A stretch of 11,079 nucleotides of DNA, taken from positions 1 to 11,079 of the forward strand of contig WLNN01000033.1 of assembly GCA_009699765.1 (NCBI GenBank), written 5' to 3'. Both the position numbers and the translations under genes were made by a program. Positions 1 to 6,466 of this stretch are shown one piece after another. Below the pieces are notes generated by a model, which saw nothing but the letters and a program-made list of their open reading frames with translations, searched no databases and was not told the DNA's origin. The number at the start of each line of letters is the position of its first letter. Position 1 is the stretch's first letter. The DNA comes from Actinomycetota bacterium. Its GTDB lineage: Bacteria > Actinomycetota > Actinomycetes > Nanopelagicales > Nanopelagicaceae.

Positions 1-76
1 TCACCGCAACTAGACCAGCGGCAGAGAGTGCGAAAATTGCGATCGAAGAATAGAACCGCTTGTTCACAGTGCTCAT
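1..76 (-). CDS. N-terminus of a secreted or membrane-anchored protein (partial)
   Basis: A minus-strand reading frame opens with ATG at 76-74 and runs off the left edge, giving 25 residues: MSTVNKRFYSSIAIFALSAA then GLVAV. It has a short basic start (K6, R7) followed by an uninterrupted hydrophobic stretch, the form of a Sec signal peptide or N-terminal anchor. A good ribosome binding site (GAAGG, five bases before the ATG) precedes it. The mature part lies outside the window, so the function is unknown. A LacI-family-like palindrome about 170 bases upstream would fit a sugar ABC transporter binding protein, but that is only inference. A plus-strand frame across the same bases is less convincing. 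Confidence 0.5.
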   Translation of the reverse strand, partial: MSTVNKRFYSSIAIFALSAAGLVAV

Positions 77-448
77 AGATGCCTTCACCGGTTACTCCCT
101 TGATGACGCCGTACTGGACTATCTGTCCTTATTCGGTGCAAATGAGAGATTTCAGGTTCGAAGGCAGCTCAAGTTTCTTGCTAGATGCGCCAAGCGCATC
201 GTTTAGCAGTTACTTCTAGCTTTCCATCAATCTGGGTAGATTTCGTGAAAGCGCTTTCATGGCTTATTGAAGCCACTTATGCCCCATTAAGCAAGGGTCC
301 TATGGTCACTATTTGCGATCAATTTCAAAGAGCGCTGGAATCGGAAGATTTTCATCCTCATTAGTTGGTGTATTCTTCGCGAAGGTTGAAGGGAGAAAAC
401 CTTTAACCTAAACGCAATCACGCTCACGTTGTGAGAGGTTTCCAAATT
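77..448. other. Gene-poor stretch with palindromes and two weak plus-strand frames
   Basis: No convincing gene occupies these 372 bases. They contain the upstream region of the partial gene at the left edge, a 7-bp inverted repeat with a CAA loop at 184-200 (GATGCGC/GCGCATC, not followed by a T-run), a perfect 14-bp palindrome at 246-259, and a small inverted repeat CTCAC-GTT-GTGAG at 423-435 just before the tRNA. Two short plus-strand frames (54-206 and 185-364) read like protein but lack ribosome binding sites. They may be chance or the decayed end of an old gene. Confidence 0.4.
246..259. promoter_or_regulatory. Candidate LacI/GalR-family operator
   Basis: TGAAAGCGCTTTCA is a perfect 14-bp palindrome with a central CG. 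This is the form bound by LacI/GalR-family sugar repressors and closely matches the catabolite-responsive element pattern. On the minus strand it sits just after an AT-rich stretch (CAATAAG) that could be a poor -10 box. It therefore could control the secreted-protein gene that starts at 76, leaving a long leader of about 170 bases. No regulator gene is present in the window. Confidence 0.4.
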
Positions 449-522
449 GCGGGTGTAGCTCAATGGTAGAGTTCCAGCCTTCCAAGCTGGCTGTGCCGGT
501 TCGATCCCGGTCACCCGCTCCA
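449..522 (+). tRNA. tRNA-Gly (anticodon TCC)
   Basis: The sequence folds into a complete cloverleaf. The acceptor stem is GCGGGTG (449-455) with CACCCGC (512-518), the discriminator is T519 and CCA is encoded at 520-522. The anticodon stem is CCAGC/GCTGG with loop CTTCCAA, placing anticodon TCC at 481-483, which reads GGA/GGG glycine codons. The T-arm is GCCGG-TTCGATC-CCGGT. The D-arm GCTC...GAGT is present with a short AATGGTA loop. All stems pair, so it appears functional. It is convergent with the collagen-like gene, and I found no copy of its 3' end elsewhere in the window that would mark an integrated element. Confidence 0.96.
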
Positions 523-566
523 AGTTTTACTAGCTAGGCGTAATTTTGCCCCGCTTAATCCCCAAA

Positions 567-1616
567 TTATCTAATAGCTCCTACGAGGGTTATGTAAGCC
601 TTTCCCTTAAAAATTAGCGGACTTGCTCCAGTATCCCCATATCCATCGATAATTCGAATGAGTAGATTTGAGTTCGTCGATCCAACCCGGATTGTGCCGG
701 TAATGAAGAATCCATAGCTTGCTGGCGCTGACGAGTAGTTTGCAATTCGTGAATCCGATCGTAGATACGAATACAGGATTGAGCCACCTGAAGTGACTAT
801 GTCCAAACCCAAAACTGCCCCAACCAAATTGGAATCACTTCTGAGGTAAATATCAAATTTATAACTCGAGTTAGCTGTCAATGTTCCAAACAATTCTGAA
901 CTCGCGAACGTAAATCCGACTGAAGTTCCTAAGGTGAAAGCTGGTATATCGACAACAGCAACCTCCGAAGGACCTGCCGTTCCAGTCTCACCTTTCGCTC
1001 CTGATGGACCTGTGATTCCCATTGACCCTGCAGTTCCGGCTTCACCCTTTGTTCCAGTTAATCCTGTTGCACCAATTAGACCTTGCGCACCTGCAACACC
1101 CGCGATCCCCTGCAATCCAGTTGCTCCAACAAGTCCCGTTGCACCGGTCGCACCATTTACTCCAGAACTTCCTGCTACTCCTGTTGCGCCAACTTCACCT
1201 TTCTCTCCGCGAAGTCCCTGTGGCCCTTGTTGTCCTGCAACACCTGGTTGTCCTGCAACACCTTGCAGGCCCTGTGCTCCAACAGGACCTGCAACGGTAT
1301 TGATATTCGCCGACGGATTTACCTTCCCATCCAAACCATTCTTTCCATCGCTGCCAGATGGTCCGGTTGGTCCTTGAATGCTTTGGGCTGCTGGCCATTT
1401 GCCTTTTGATTTTGGCCCATAGAGAAGAAGGCTGCGAGTATCAATATAGAAATCTCCATTAATCCCGAGTGAATTATTGGGAGAACCTTTGCCATTCAAA
1501 ATTGTGTTCACGGGGGCCGTTGTTTTTCGCCCGGCCGCATCTGCAAAATCAGTAGCGGTAGTTGCTGTTAAGAAAATCGTGGCAATCGCTATTGATCGAA
1601 CTCTTCTAATTATCAT
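567..1616 (-). CDS. Secreted collagen-like (Gly-X-Y repeat) protein
   Basis: This 349-residue protein has a Sec-type signal peptide (basic MIIRRVR start, hydrophobic core, likely cleavage near ADA at 25-27). A short region at 38-81 includes GDFYIDT and LYGPK, a motif that commonly precedes bacterial collagen-like repeats. Two Gly-X-Y blocks follow: 6 triplets (82-99) and 36 uninterrupted triplets (110-217), with three KGE sequences of the type that stabilise bacterial triple helices. The C-terminal 221-349 is a Ser/Thr/Gly- and beta-rich domain with a repeated YLRSDS motif (257-262 and 284-289), perhaps a trimerising or binding head. There is no LPxTG anchor or C-terminal membrane span, so the protein is likely released or non-covalently held at the surface. 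The start is supported by GGGAGAG nine bases upstream. Family membership is clear; the biological role is unknown. Confidence 0.85.
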   Translation of the reverse strand: MIIRRVRSIAIATIFLTATTATDFADAAGRKTTAPVNTILNGKGSPNNSLGINGDFYIDTRSLLLYGPKSKGKWPAAQSIQGPTGPSGSDGKNGLDGKVNPSANINTVAGPVGAQGLQGVAGQPGVAGQQGPQGLRGEKGEVGATGVAGSSGVNGATGATGLVGATGLQGIAGVAGAQGLIGATGLTGTKGEAGTAGSMGITGPSGAKGETGTAGPSEVAVVDIPAFTLGTSVGFTFASSELFGTLTANSSYKFDIYLRSDSNLVGAVLGLDIVTSGGSILYSYLRSDSRIANYSSAPASYGFFITGTIRVGSTNSNLLIRIIDGYGDTGASPLIFKGKAYITLVGAIR

Positions 1617-1642
1617 CTGAGCAATCTCTCCCTTTGCCCCGG

Positions 1643-1668
1643 ACTACTCTGAGTACGGCAGGAGTAGT
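1643..1668. repeat. Inverted repeat in the leader of the collagen-like gene
   Basis: ACTACTC (1643-1649) and GAGTAGT (1662-1668) form a perfect 7-bp inverted repeat. A second, nested palindrome TACTC-T-GAGTA (1645-1655) shares the left arm. The right arm therefore competes with the internal GAGTA for the same partner. It lies 27-52 bases upstream of the collagen-like start codon, so it could be an mRNA hairpin or a protein binding site. Confidence 0.4.
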
Positions 1669-1681
1669 GTGAAAGAGACGC

Positions 1682-1857
1682 TTGGTCGCCATAAATCAGG
1701 CTCTCCCCCAGCCACCTCTCAGGCTGTGCGGGGAAGGCTCGTCTTTATTCACAGAATTGAGCCGCGATTCGCAGAGTGCTCACAGGTTCTTTGGCTACCT
1801 TTCTGAGCATTGGAGTGTTTATTACTACCAAGTCAGCAAGACGAAGCTGGCAACTAG
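1682..1857 (+). ncRNA. Candidate structured 5' leader RNA, possibly riboswitch
   Basis: The region just upstream of the secreted-protein gene at 1879 can fold into a closed multi-helix RNA. A terminal helix joins TTGGTCGCC (1682-1690) to GGCAACTAG (1849-1857), with 8 of 9 positions paired counting G-U. Inside it are hairpins CAGCC/GGCTG with CCCC/GGGG (1705-1733), GGCTC/GAGCC (1736-1763) and TGCTCA/TGAGCA with inner AGGT/ACCT (1777-1809). A hairpin GTCAGC/GCTGGC (1832-1851) shares bases with the terminal helix, so the two exclude each other. Size and order (AAATC, GCGGGGAA, GCGATTC, GTCAGC) loosely recall the c-di-AMP ydaO class, but the conserved GGGUGAAUC core is not intact. The class is unproven. 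Confidence 0.3.
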
Positions 1858-1878
1858 TACGGGACAGGAGACATGCAA

Positions 1879-2604
1879 ATGTCATCAAAGAAAAAGGTAA
1901 TTGCAGTAGTCATTACGACAGCTGCGCTAACCGTTGGTTCTTTTGGAGTTGCGACAGCTGCTTCAAAGACTGCAAAGATCACACGAACATCAGTGACGAC
2001 TGCTTCTGGTCAATCAGTTACGGGCAAGCCATCACGTAGTGCAGAACTTTCAGCGCTACTTGCCGAGCTCGTAACAAAGGGAACAATTACAAAAGCGCAA
2101 GCTGATGCAATTGTTGCTGCTGCAACTGCAGCAGAAGCTGCACGTGATGCGCTTCGCCCAGAAAAGGGTCCAAAGGGAAATGGAAAAAACCCAATGGATC
2201 AAAAGCTAGCGATAGTTTCATCAACACTTGGAATTGATTCTGCAACAGTTCTCACACGTCTTAAGGCTGGCGAGACTCTTGCTGCAATCGCAGGTGCAAA
2301 GAAAGATGCTTTGATCGCAGCACTTGTTGCAGATGAGACAAAGCGTATTGATGCTGATGTCACTGCAGGAAAACTTACTGCGGCACAAGCAACAGAAATC
2401 AAAGCAGGCCTCGTTGCACACGTAACAGCTGAGGTCAATGCAACTGCTCCAGTCGGCGGACCACAAGGTCCAATGGGTGATCGCGGTGGCAAAGGTGACA
2501 AGGGTGGCCGTGGACACGGCGGTCCAAAGGGTGGACCAATGGGCGGCGGCATGGGTGCGCCAACAATTCCAACACCAACATCAACAACTGCTTCAAAAGC
2601 TTAA
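1879..2604 (+). CDS. Secreted Ala-rich protein with helical repeats and Gly-rich tail
   Basis: This 241-residue protein has a clear signal peptide (MSSKKK, then a hydrophobic core to about A28). Residues 55-190 are Ala-rich and helical. They contain two similar segments, LVTKGTITKAQADAI (64-78) and DVTAGKLTAAQATEI (160-174), flanking a central block (112-150, with LGIDSATVLTRLKAG). This architecture is seen in many secreted actinobacterial and firmicute proteins of unknown role. Residues 193-226 are Gly-rich with GPQGPM and GDRGGKGDKGG, a short imperfect collagen-like stretch, followed by a Pro/Thr/Ser tail. I chose ATG 1879 because AGGAG lies eight bases upstream; an in-frame ATG at 1873 is only two bases from it. 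A strong terminator follows. The function is unknown, and a cell-envelope role is inferred from export and composition. Confidence 0.8.
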   Translation: MSSKKKVIAVVITTAALTVGSFGVATAASKTAKITRTSVTTASGQSVTGKPSRSAELSALLAELVTKGTITKAQADAIVAAATAAEAARDALRPEKGPKGNGKNPMDQKLAIVSSTLGIDSATVLTRLKAGETLAAIAGAKKDALIAALVADETKRIDADVTAGKLTAAQATEIKAGLVAHVTAEVNATAPVGGPQGPMGDRGGKGDKGGRGHGGPKGGPMGGGMGAPTIPTPTSTTASKA

Positions 2605-2637
2605 GAACTAACTTCGTGTAGTTCCTCTAATGGGTAG

Positions 2638-2675
2638 AAAACCCGCCAAGTCTTCTCCTTTACTTGGCGGGTTTT
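2638..2675 (+). terminator. Intrinsic terminator after the secreted-protein gene
   Basis: A perfect 14-bp stem pairs 2638-2651 (AAAACCCGCCAAGT) with 2662-2675 (ACTTGGCGGGTTTT) around a 10-base loop. The 3' arm ends in four T. The GC-rich core ending in a T-run is a textbook rho-independent terminator. It lies 33 bases after the stop at 2604 and isolates that gene from rpiB. The A-run on the 5' side would let it work weakly in the other direction too. Confidence 0.9.
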
Positions 2676-2710
2676 CGCATTTCATAACGGAGAGCGTGAT
2701 TAAATTGCAC

Positions 2711-3166
2711 ATGCGCATTCACATAGGTAGCGATCATGCGGGCCTTAAATTTAAGAATGAACTCATTGAATACCTGGTTGCAGGTGGCCACGATGTAACT
2801 GACCATGGGCCATACGAATACGACGCGCTAGATGACTACCCTGATTTCTGTATTCCAACTGCCCAAGCGGTGGCGAAAGATGGCTCATCGCTCGGAATTG
2901 TTCTTGGTGGCTCGGGCAATGGCGAACAAATGGCAGCTAATAAAGTTAAAGGTGTCCGTGCGGCGCTTGTCTGGAGCGTTGCAACGGCAAAGCTTGCGCG
3001 CGAACATAACAATGCAAATGTGATTTCACTTGGCGAACGCGAACATAGCGCTCAAGAAGTCAAAGATTTTATTGACGCATTTATTGCAACGCCTTATTCA
3101 GGCGAAGAACGTCACACACGTCGCATCAACAAGATTTCGCATTTCGAAAATACTGGCGAGATTTAA
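2711..3166 (+). CDS. rpiB: Ribose-5-phosphate isomerase B
   Basis: This 151-residue cytosolic enzyme interconverts ribose 5-phosphate and ribulose 5-phosphate in the non-oxidative pentose phosphate pathway. The family start MRIHIGSDHAG carries the phosphate-site SDHAG motif. DDYPDFC (41-47) and LGGSGNGEQMAANK (65-78) follow, then RAALVWS and AREHNNANV. As in the M. tuberculosis enzyme, the loop has Ser-Gly-Asn-Gly-Glu where E. coli-type RpiB has a catalytic Cys, so E72 is the likely general base. Start choice: ATG 2711 matches the family N-terminus, but the only Shine-Dalgarno (GGAGAG, 2689-2694) is better spaced for an in-frame TTG at 2705. The frame extends further upstream only into the terminator. 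The stop overlaps the trmB stop by four bases. Confidence 0.95.
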   Translation: MRIHIGSDHAGLKFKNELIEYLVAGGHDVTDHGPYEYDALDDYPDFCIPTAQAVAKDGSSLGIVLGGSGNGEQMAANKVKGVRAALVWSVATAKLAREHNNANVISLGEREHSAQEVKDFIDAFIATPYSGEERHTRRINKISHFENTGEI

Positions 3167-3822
3167 GCCTTTACATATCTAAAGTCATTGACCTGGTGGT
3201 CTTTTGTAATTCCTTGTCCTTCAAATCTGGTTAGTGGTCGCCACTCTGGACGATCAACTTTTCCTCCAGTAAATAATTCTGAACCAGCAAAGACTTCTTC
3301 AATCCACTCTGCGTATGGAACCCAGTCGGTCGCAATATGTATGAATGCGCCTTCCTTTAATTTCGGTGCAATCTGCGCCAAGAAATTCTCATTGACTATG
3401 CGGCGCTTGTTGTGGCGCTTCTTTGGCCAGGGATCTGGAAAGAAGAGATGGATTGCATCAAGGGAAGCGTCCGGAATCATGTCATGCATGATCAGGTGGG
3501 CATCGCCCTGAATTACTCGTAAATTCTTGAGGCCATGCTCATGAATCAATAGAAATAACTTGCCCACACCGGGGCGATGGACATCAACTGCGATAAAGCC
3601 GGTCTCTGGGAAATCGCGAGCGATAAGTGCGGTCGCCTCACCCATACCAAAACCAATCTCGAGAATCACCCGCGGTGAATTTGGAAAGAGTTTCTTGAAA
3701 TCGAGCATCTCTGTGCTCTGCTCGATTCCGTATTCATCCCAATGCTTATCAAGGGCTGCTTGCTGGGGACCAGTGATTCGAGTCCCACGAATGCGATAGC
3801 TGCGGACTGTGGGCTCTTCCAT
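3163..3822 (-). CDS. trmB: tRNA (guanine-N7-)-methyltransferase
   Basis: This 219-residue SAM-dependent enzyme makes 7-methylguanosine at position 46 in the variable loop of tRNAs. Motif I EIGFGMG (55-61) binds S-adenosylmethionine. GDAH (106-109), the family signature FPDPWPKKRHNKRR (128-141) and TRFEGQG (198-204) are all present, so the enzyme should be active. Start choice: ATG at 3822 is preceded by AGGA at eight bases, whereas the ATG at 3846 (eight residues longer, MGEVRITP) has no ribosome binding site; either is possible. It is divergent from pepN and convergent with rpiB, sharing four bases (TTAA, 3163-3166) so that each gene's stop lies inside the other's end. No terminator lies between them. 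Confidence 0.94.
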   Translation of the reverse strand: MEEPTVRSYRIRGTRITGPQQAALDKHWDEYGIEQSTEMLDFKKLFPNSPRVILEIGFGMGEATALIARDFPETGFIAVDVHRPGVGKLFLLIHEHGLKNLRVIQGDAHLIMHDMIPDASLDAIHLFFPDPWPKKRHNKRRIVNENFLAQIAPKLKEGAFIHIATDWVPYAEWIEEVFAGSELFTGGKVDRPEWRPLTRFEGQGITKDHQVNDFRYVKA

Positions 3823-3917
3823 GGGCGTAATCCTAACTTCGCCCATTGATTTGCAATGACGAATCTCGCCTAAGGTGGTTTGATTAGCGTCTCACATTCA
3901 CCCGAACACCATATATA

Positions 3918-3922
3918 AGGAG
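3918..3922 (+). promoter_or_regulatory. Ribosome binding site of pepN fixing a GTG start
   Basis: AAGGAG (3917/3918-3922) lies six bases before GTG 3929, supporting that codon as the start. The 106 bases between the divergent trmB and pepN starts must hold both promoters. TATATA at 3912-3917 is too close to the start and has no matching -35 box, so I do not call a promoter. Confidence 0.7.
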
Positions 3923-3928
3923 TTAACC

Positions 3929-6466
3929 GTGCCAGGAGTAAATCTCACACGTGCCGAAGCCCAAGAACGCTCTTCACTTGTAAAGGTCCATTCATACGAT
4001 GTTGATCTTGATCTCACAACCGGAGCAGAGACCTTCATCGTCAAGACCCGAGTGAAGTTTGATGGCCTTAAGCCTGGCGCAACACCATTTATCGACGCAG
4101 TTGGAAAGTCAGTCATCAAGGCAGAATTCAACGGTCAAGCATTCGATACAAAGTTTGATGGTGAATCAATTTATCTGCCACCTCTTGAAGCGAGCAACGA
4201 GCTCTATGTTGAATTCGAAGGAATCTACTCACACTCCGGTGAAGGACTTCATCGTTTTGAAGATCCTGCAGATGGCGAAGTTTATTTGTACACGCAGCAC
4301 GAAGTTCCTGATGCGCGACGTACATTTGTCTGCTTCGATCAGCCTGACCTCAAGGCAACATTTGCAATCTCTGCAACAGTGCCAGGTCACTGGGAAGTAA
4401 TTTCAAATAACCCAGTGGCATCAAAGAGCGATGCTGGAAGCAACAAGAAATGGCTCTTCACAACTACACCGAGAATTTCTACATACCTAACGGCTCTTGT
4501 CGCTGGCCCATACTTCAAGGTCGAGAGCGAATATAAAGGCCAGAAGGTCGTTCCACTTGGTCTCTACTGCCGCAAGTCACTTGCAGAGCATATGGATGCT
4601 GACGAACTATTCGACATTACTCGTCGTGGCTTTGCCGCATTTGAAAAAGACTTTGGTCTGGCTTATCCATTCGATAAGTACGACCAGATTGCAGTTGCAG
4701 AATTTAATGCTGGCGCCATGGAGAATGCTGGCTGTGTAACTTTTGCAGAGAATTACTTCGTCTTCCGTTCGAAGGTAACTGATAAGGAATACAACTGGCG
4801 TGCAAATGTCATCCTTCACGAGATGGCGCACATGTGGTTTGGCGATCTCGTAACAATGACTTGGTGGGATGATCTTTGGCTTAATGAATCATTTGCAGAG
4901 TGGGCTTCGTATCACACACTCGCTTACGCGACTCGTTTCACAAACTCTTGGGTTGTATTTAACGCAGAGCGCAAGAACTGGGCATATCGCCAAGATCAAC
5001 TGTCATCTACTCACCCAATCGCAGTAGATATGCATGACCTCGAAGCTGTTAAAACAAACTTCGACGGAATCACATATGCAAAGGGAGCATCAGTTCTTCA
5101 GCAACTCGTTGCATACGTCGGTCTCGAGGCATTTGTTGCAGGACTTAAGAAGTACTTCGAAAAGCATGCATGGGGCAACACAACCCTGAATGACTTAATT
5201 GTTGAACTTGAAGCCGCTTCGGGTCGCGACTTGAAGCCTTGGATTGCTACCTGGCTACAAACCGCTGGCGTAAATACCTGGCGTCCAGAGCTAGTTATCG
5301 ATGGTGACAGATATACATCCGTTGCTGTGAAGCAGGAAGCTCCACTTGTTCCTGCTGGTTCAACTGAACTTCGCCCTCACCGTATGGCTGTCAGTCTCTA
5401 CGACATTGCTGGCGATAAGGTCGTTCTTCGCAAGCGCATTGAACTTGATGTTGCAGGTGCAACAACTGTTGTTCCAGAACTTGCCGGAGAAAAGACTGCA
5501 GATCTCGTCGTTCTTAACGATGGCGACTTGTCATACGGAAAGCTTCGCTTCGATGATCGCAGCGTTGCAACTCTCAAGAGCCACCTTGGCAATATCGAAG
5601 ATTCACTGACTCGTGCACTTGCATGGTCTGCTGTCTGGGATATGACTCGCGATGGCGAACTCGCTGCTAGCGATTATGTTCCAATGGTCCTTAATGCCCT
5701 CGCATCAGAGACTGATGTTGCGGTAGTAGCGACACAAGTTCTTCAGCTTGGCACAGCAGTTGAAAGTTTCGCATCAGATAAGAACCGTGACGCACTTCGC
5801 GCAACTCTTGCCGATGGTATTGAGAAACTACTTGCAGGTGCTGCAGCCGGAAGTGATCTACAACTTCAGTACGTTCGCAACTTTGCTAGCACTGCAAAAT
5901 CATCCGCACAGGTTGAAAGGGTACGAGATATTCTCAATGGAAATCTCGCTGGTGTAACTGTGGATGCAAACCTACGCTGGACATTGCTTAACTCACTTGT
6001 CGAGCGTGGAGCAGCAACTGTTTCTGAGGTCGAGGCAGAGCTTGCTAACGATAAGAGCGCAGATGGCGAAAAGGCTGCTGCATTCGGACGTGCAGTTGGA
6101 CCCGATGCTGGAACGAAGGCGGCAGCATGGGCGCTTGCAACTTCTGACGATATTTCAAACCACATTCAGATTCAGACAATCTTGGGATTCAATCGTCCGG
6201 GTCAGCGTGAAATCACAGCAGCATATGCGGATAAGTATTTTGATTTGATTATCGAATACTGGAAGAACCATACATATGAGTTTGCAAGCAATATCGCACT
6301 ACTTGCATTCCCGAGCTATCAGATTTCAGATTCAACTCTGAAGAAGATTGAAGGTTGGCTAACTGGTGCTGGTAAAGAAGCGCCTAATGGCTTACGTCGT
6401 ATCGTCTCTGAACAGCGTGACTCACTTGCTCGCTCACTTAAGGCTCAAGCGAAGGATGCGCGCTAA
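3929..6466 (+). CDS. pepN: Aminopeptidase N (M1 family zinc metallopeptidase)
   Basis: This 845-residue cytosolic enzyme removes N-terminal residues from peptides late in protein turnover. The N-terminal beta domain (about 1-200) is followed by the catalytic domain. That carries exopeptidase motif GAMEN (262-266), zinc site HEMAH (H297, E298, H301) with third ligand E320 exactly 18 residues later (NESFAEW), and catalytic Tyr 383 (GITYAKGAS). The remaining 400 or so residues are the helical ERAP1-like C-terminal domain. Length and the start (NLTRAEAQER) are typical of actinobacterial PepN, and there is no signal peptide. The GTG start has a strong AAGGAG. The 3' end overlaps the stop of the convergent small membrane protein gene by four bases (CTAA, 6463-6466). 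Confidence 0.97.
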   Translation: MPGVNLTRAEAQERSSLVKVHSYDVDLDLTTGAETFIVKTRVKFDGLKPGATPFIDAVGKSVIKAEFNGQAFDTKFDGESIYLPPLEASNELYVEFEGIYSHSGEGLHRFEDPADGEVYLYTQHEVPDARRTFVCFDQPDLKATFAISATVPGHWEVISNNPVASKSDAGSNKKWLFTTTPRISTYLTALVAGPYFKVESEYKGQKVVPLGLYCRKSLAEHMDADELFDITRRGFAAFEKDFGLAYPFDKYDQIAVAEFNAGAMENAGCVTFAENYFVFRSKVTDKEYNWRANVILHEMAHMWFGDLVTMTWWDDLWLNESFAEWASYHTLAYATRFTNSWVVFNAERKNWAYRQDQLSSTHPIAVDMHDLEAVKTNFDGITYAKGASVLQQLVAYVGLEAFVAGLKKYFEKHAWGNTTLNDLIVELEAASGRDLKPWIATWLQTAGVNTWRPELVIDGDRYTSVAVKQEAPLVPAGSTELRPHRMAVSLYDIAGDKVVLRKRIELDVAGATTVVPELAGEKTADLVVLNDGDLSYGKLRFDDRSVATLKSHLGNIEDSLTRALAWSAVWDMTRDGELAASDYVPMVLNALASETDVAVVATQVLQLGTAVESFASDKNRDALRATLADGIEKLLAGAAAGSDLQLQYVRNFASTAKSSAQVERVRDILNGNLAGVTVDANLRWTLLNSLVERGAATVSEVEAELANDKSADGEKAAAFGRAVGPDAGTKAAAWALATSDDISNHIQIQTILGFNRPGQREITAAYADKYFDLIIEYWKNHTYEFASNIALLAFPSYQISDSTLKKIEGWLTGAGKEAPNGLRRIVSEQRDSLARSLKAQAKDAR

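Noticed and set aside
184..200. GATGCGC-CAA-GCGCATC as an intrinsic terminator
   Set aside because: No T-run follows the hairpin on either strand.
449..522. tRNA-Gly as an attachment site for an integrated element carrying the collagen-like gene
   Set aside because: No second copy of the tRNA 3' end and no integrase or other mobile gene is visible in the window.
934..1377. Pro-rich plus-strand frames opposite the collagen-like gene
   Set aside because: They are the complementary reading of Gly-X-Y codons, which gives Pro-rich artefacts. The minus frame has a signal peptide, a ribosome binding site and full domain order.
567..1616. Collagen-like gene as a phage tail fibre
   Set aside because: Gly-X-Y repeats occur in tail fibres, but this protein has a signal peptide and no phage genes lie nearby.
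1682..1900. 72-residue plus-strand frame in the divergent intergenic region
   Set aside because: It has no ribosome binding site, its composition is not protein-like, and it overlaps the start of the secreted-protein gene. The inverted repeats explain the region better.
2197..2552. Minus-strand frames opposite the secreted Ala-rich protein
   Set aside because: They are Pro/Cys-rich shadows of Ala- and Gly-rich codons, with no ribosome binding site or domain similarity.
3880..3917. TTGATT and TATATA as a sigma-70-type promoter for pepN
   Set aside because: The spacing is 26 bases, far from the usual 16-18, and TATATA directly abuts the ribosome binding site.
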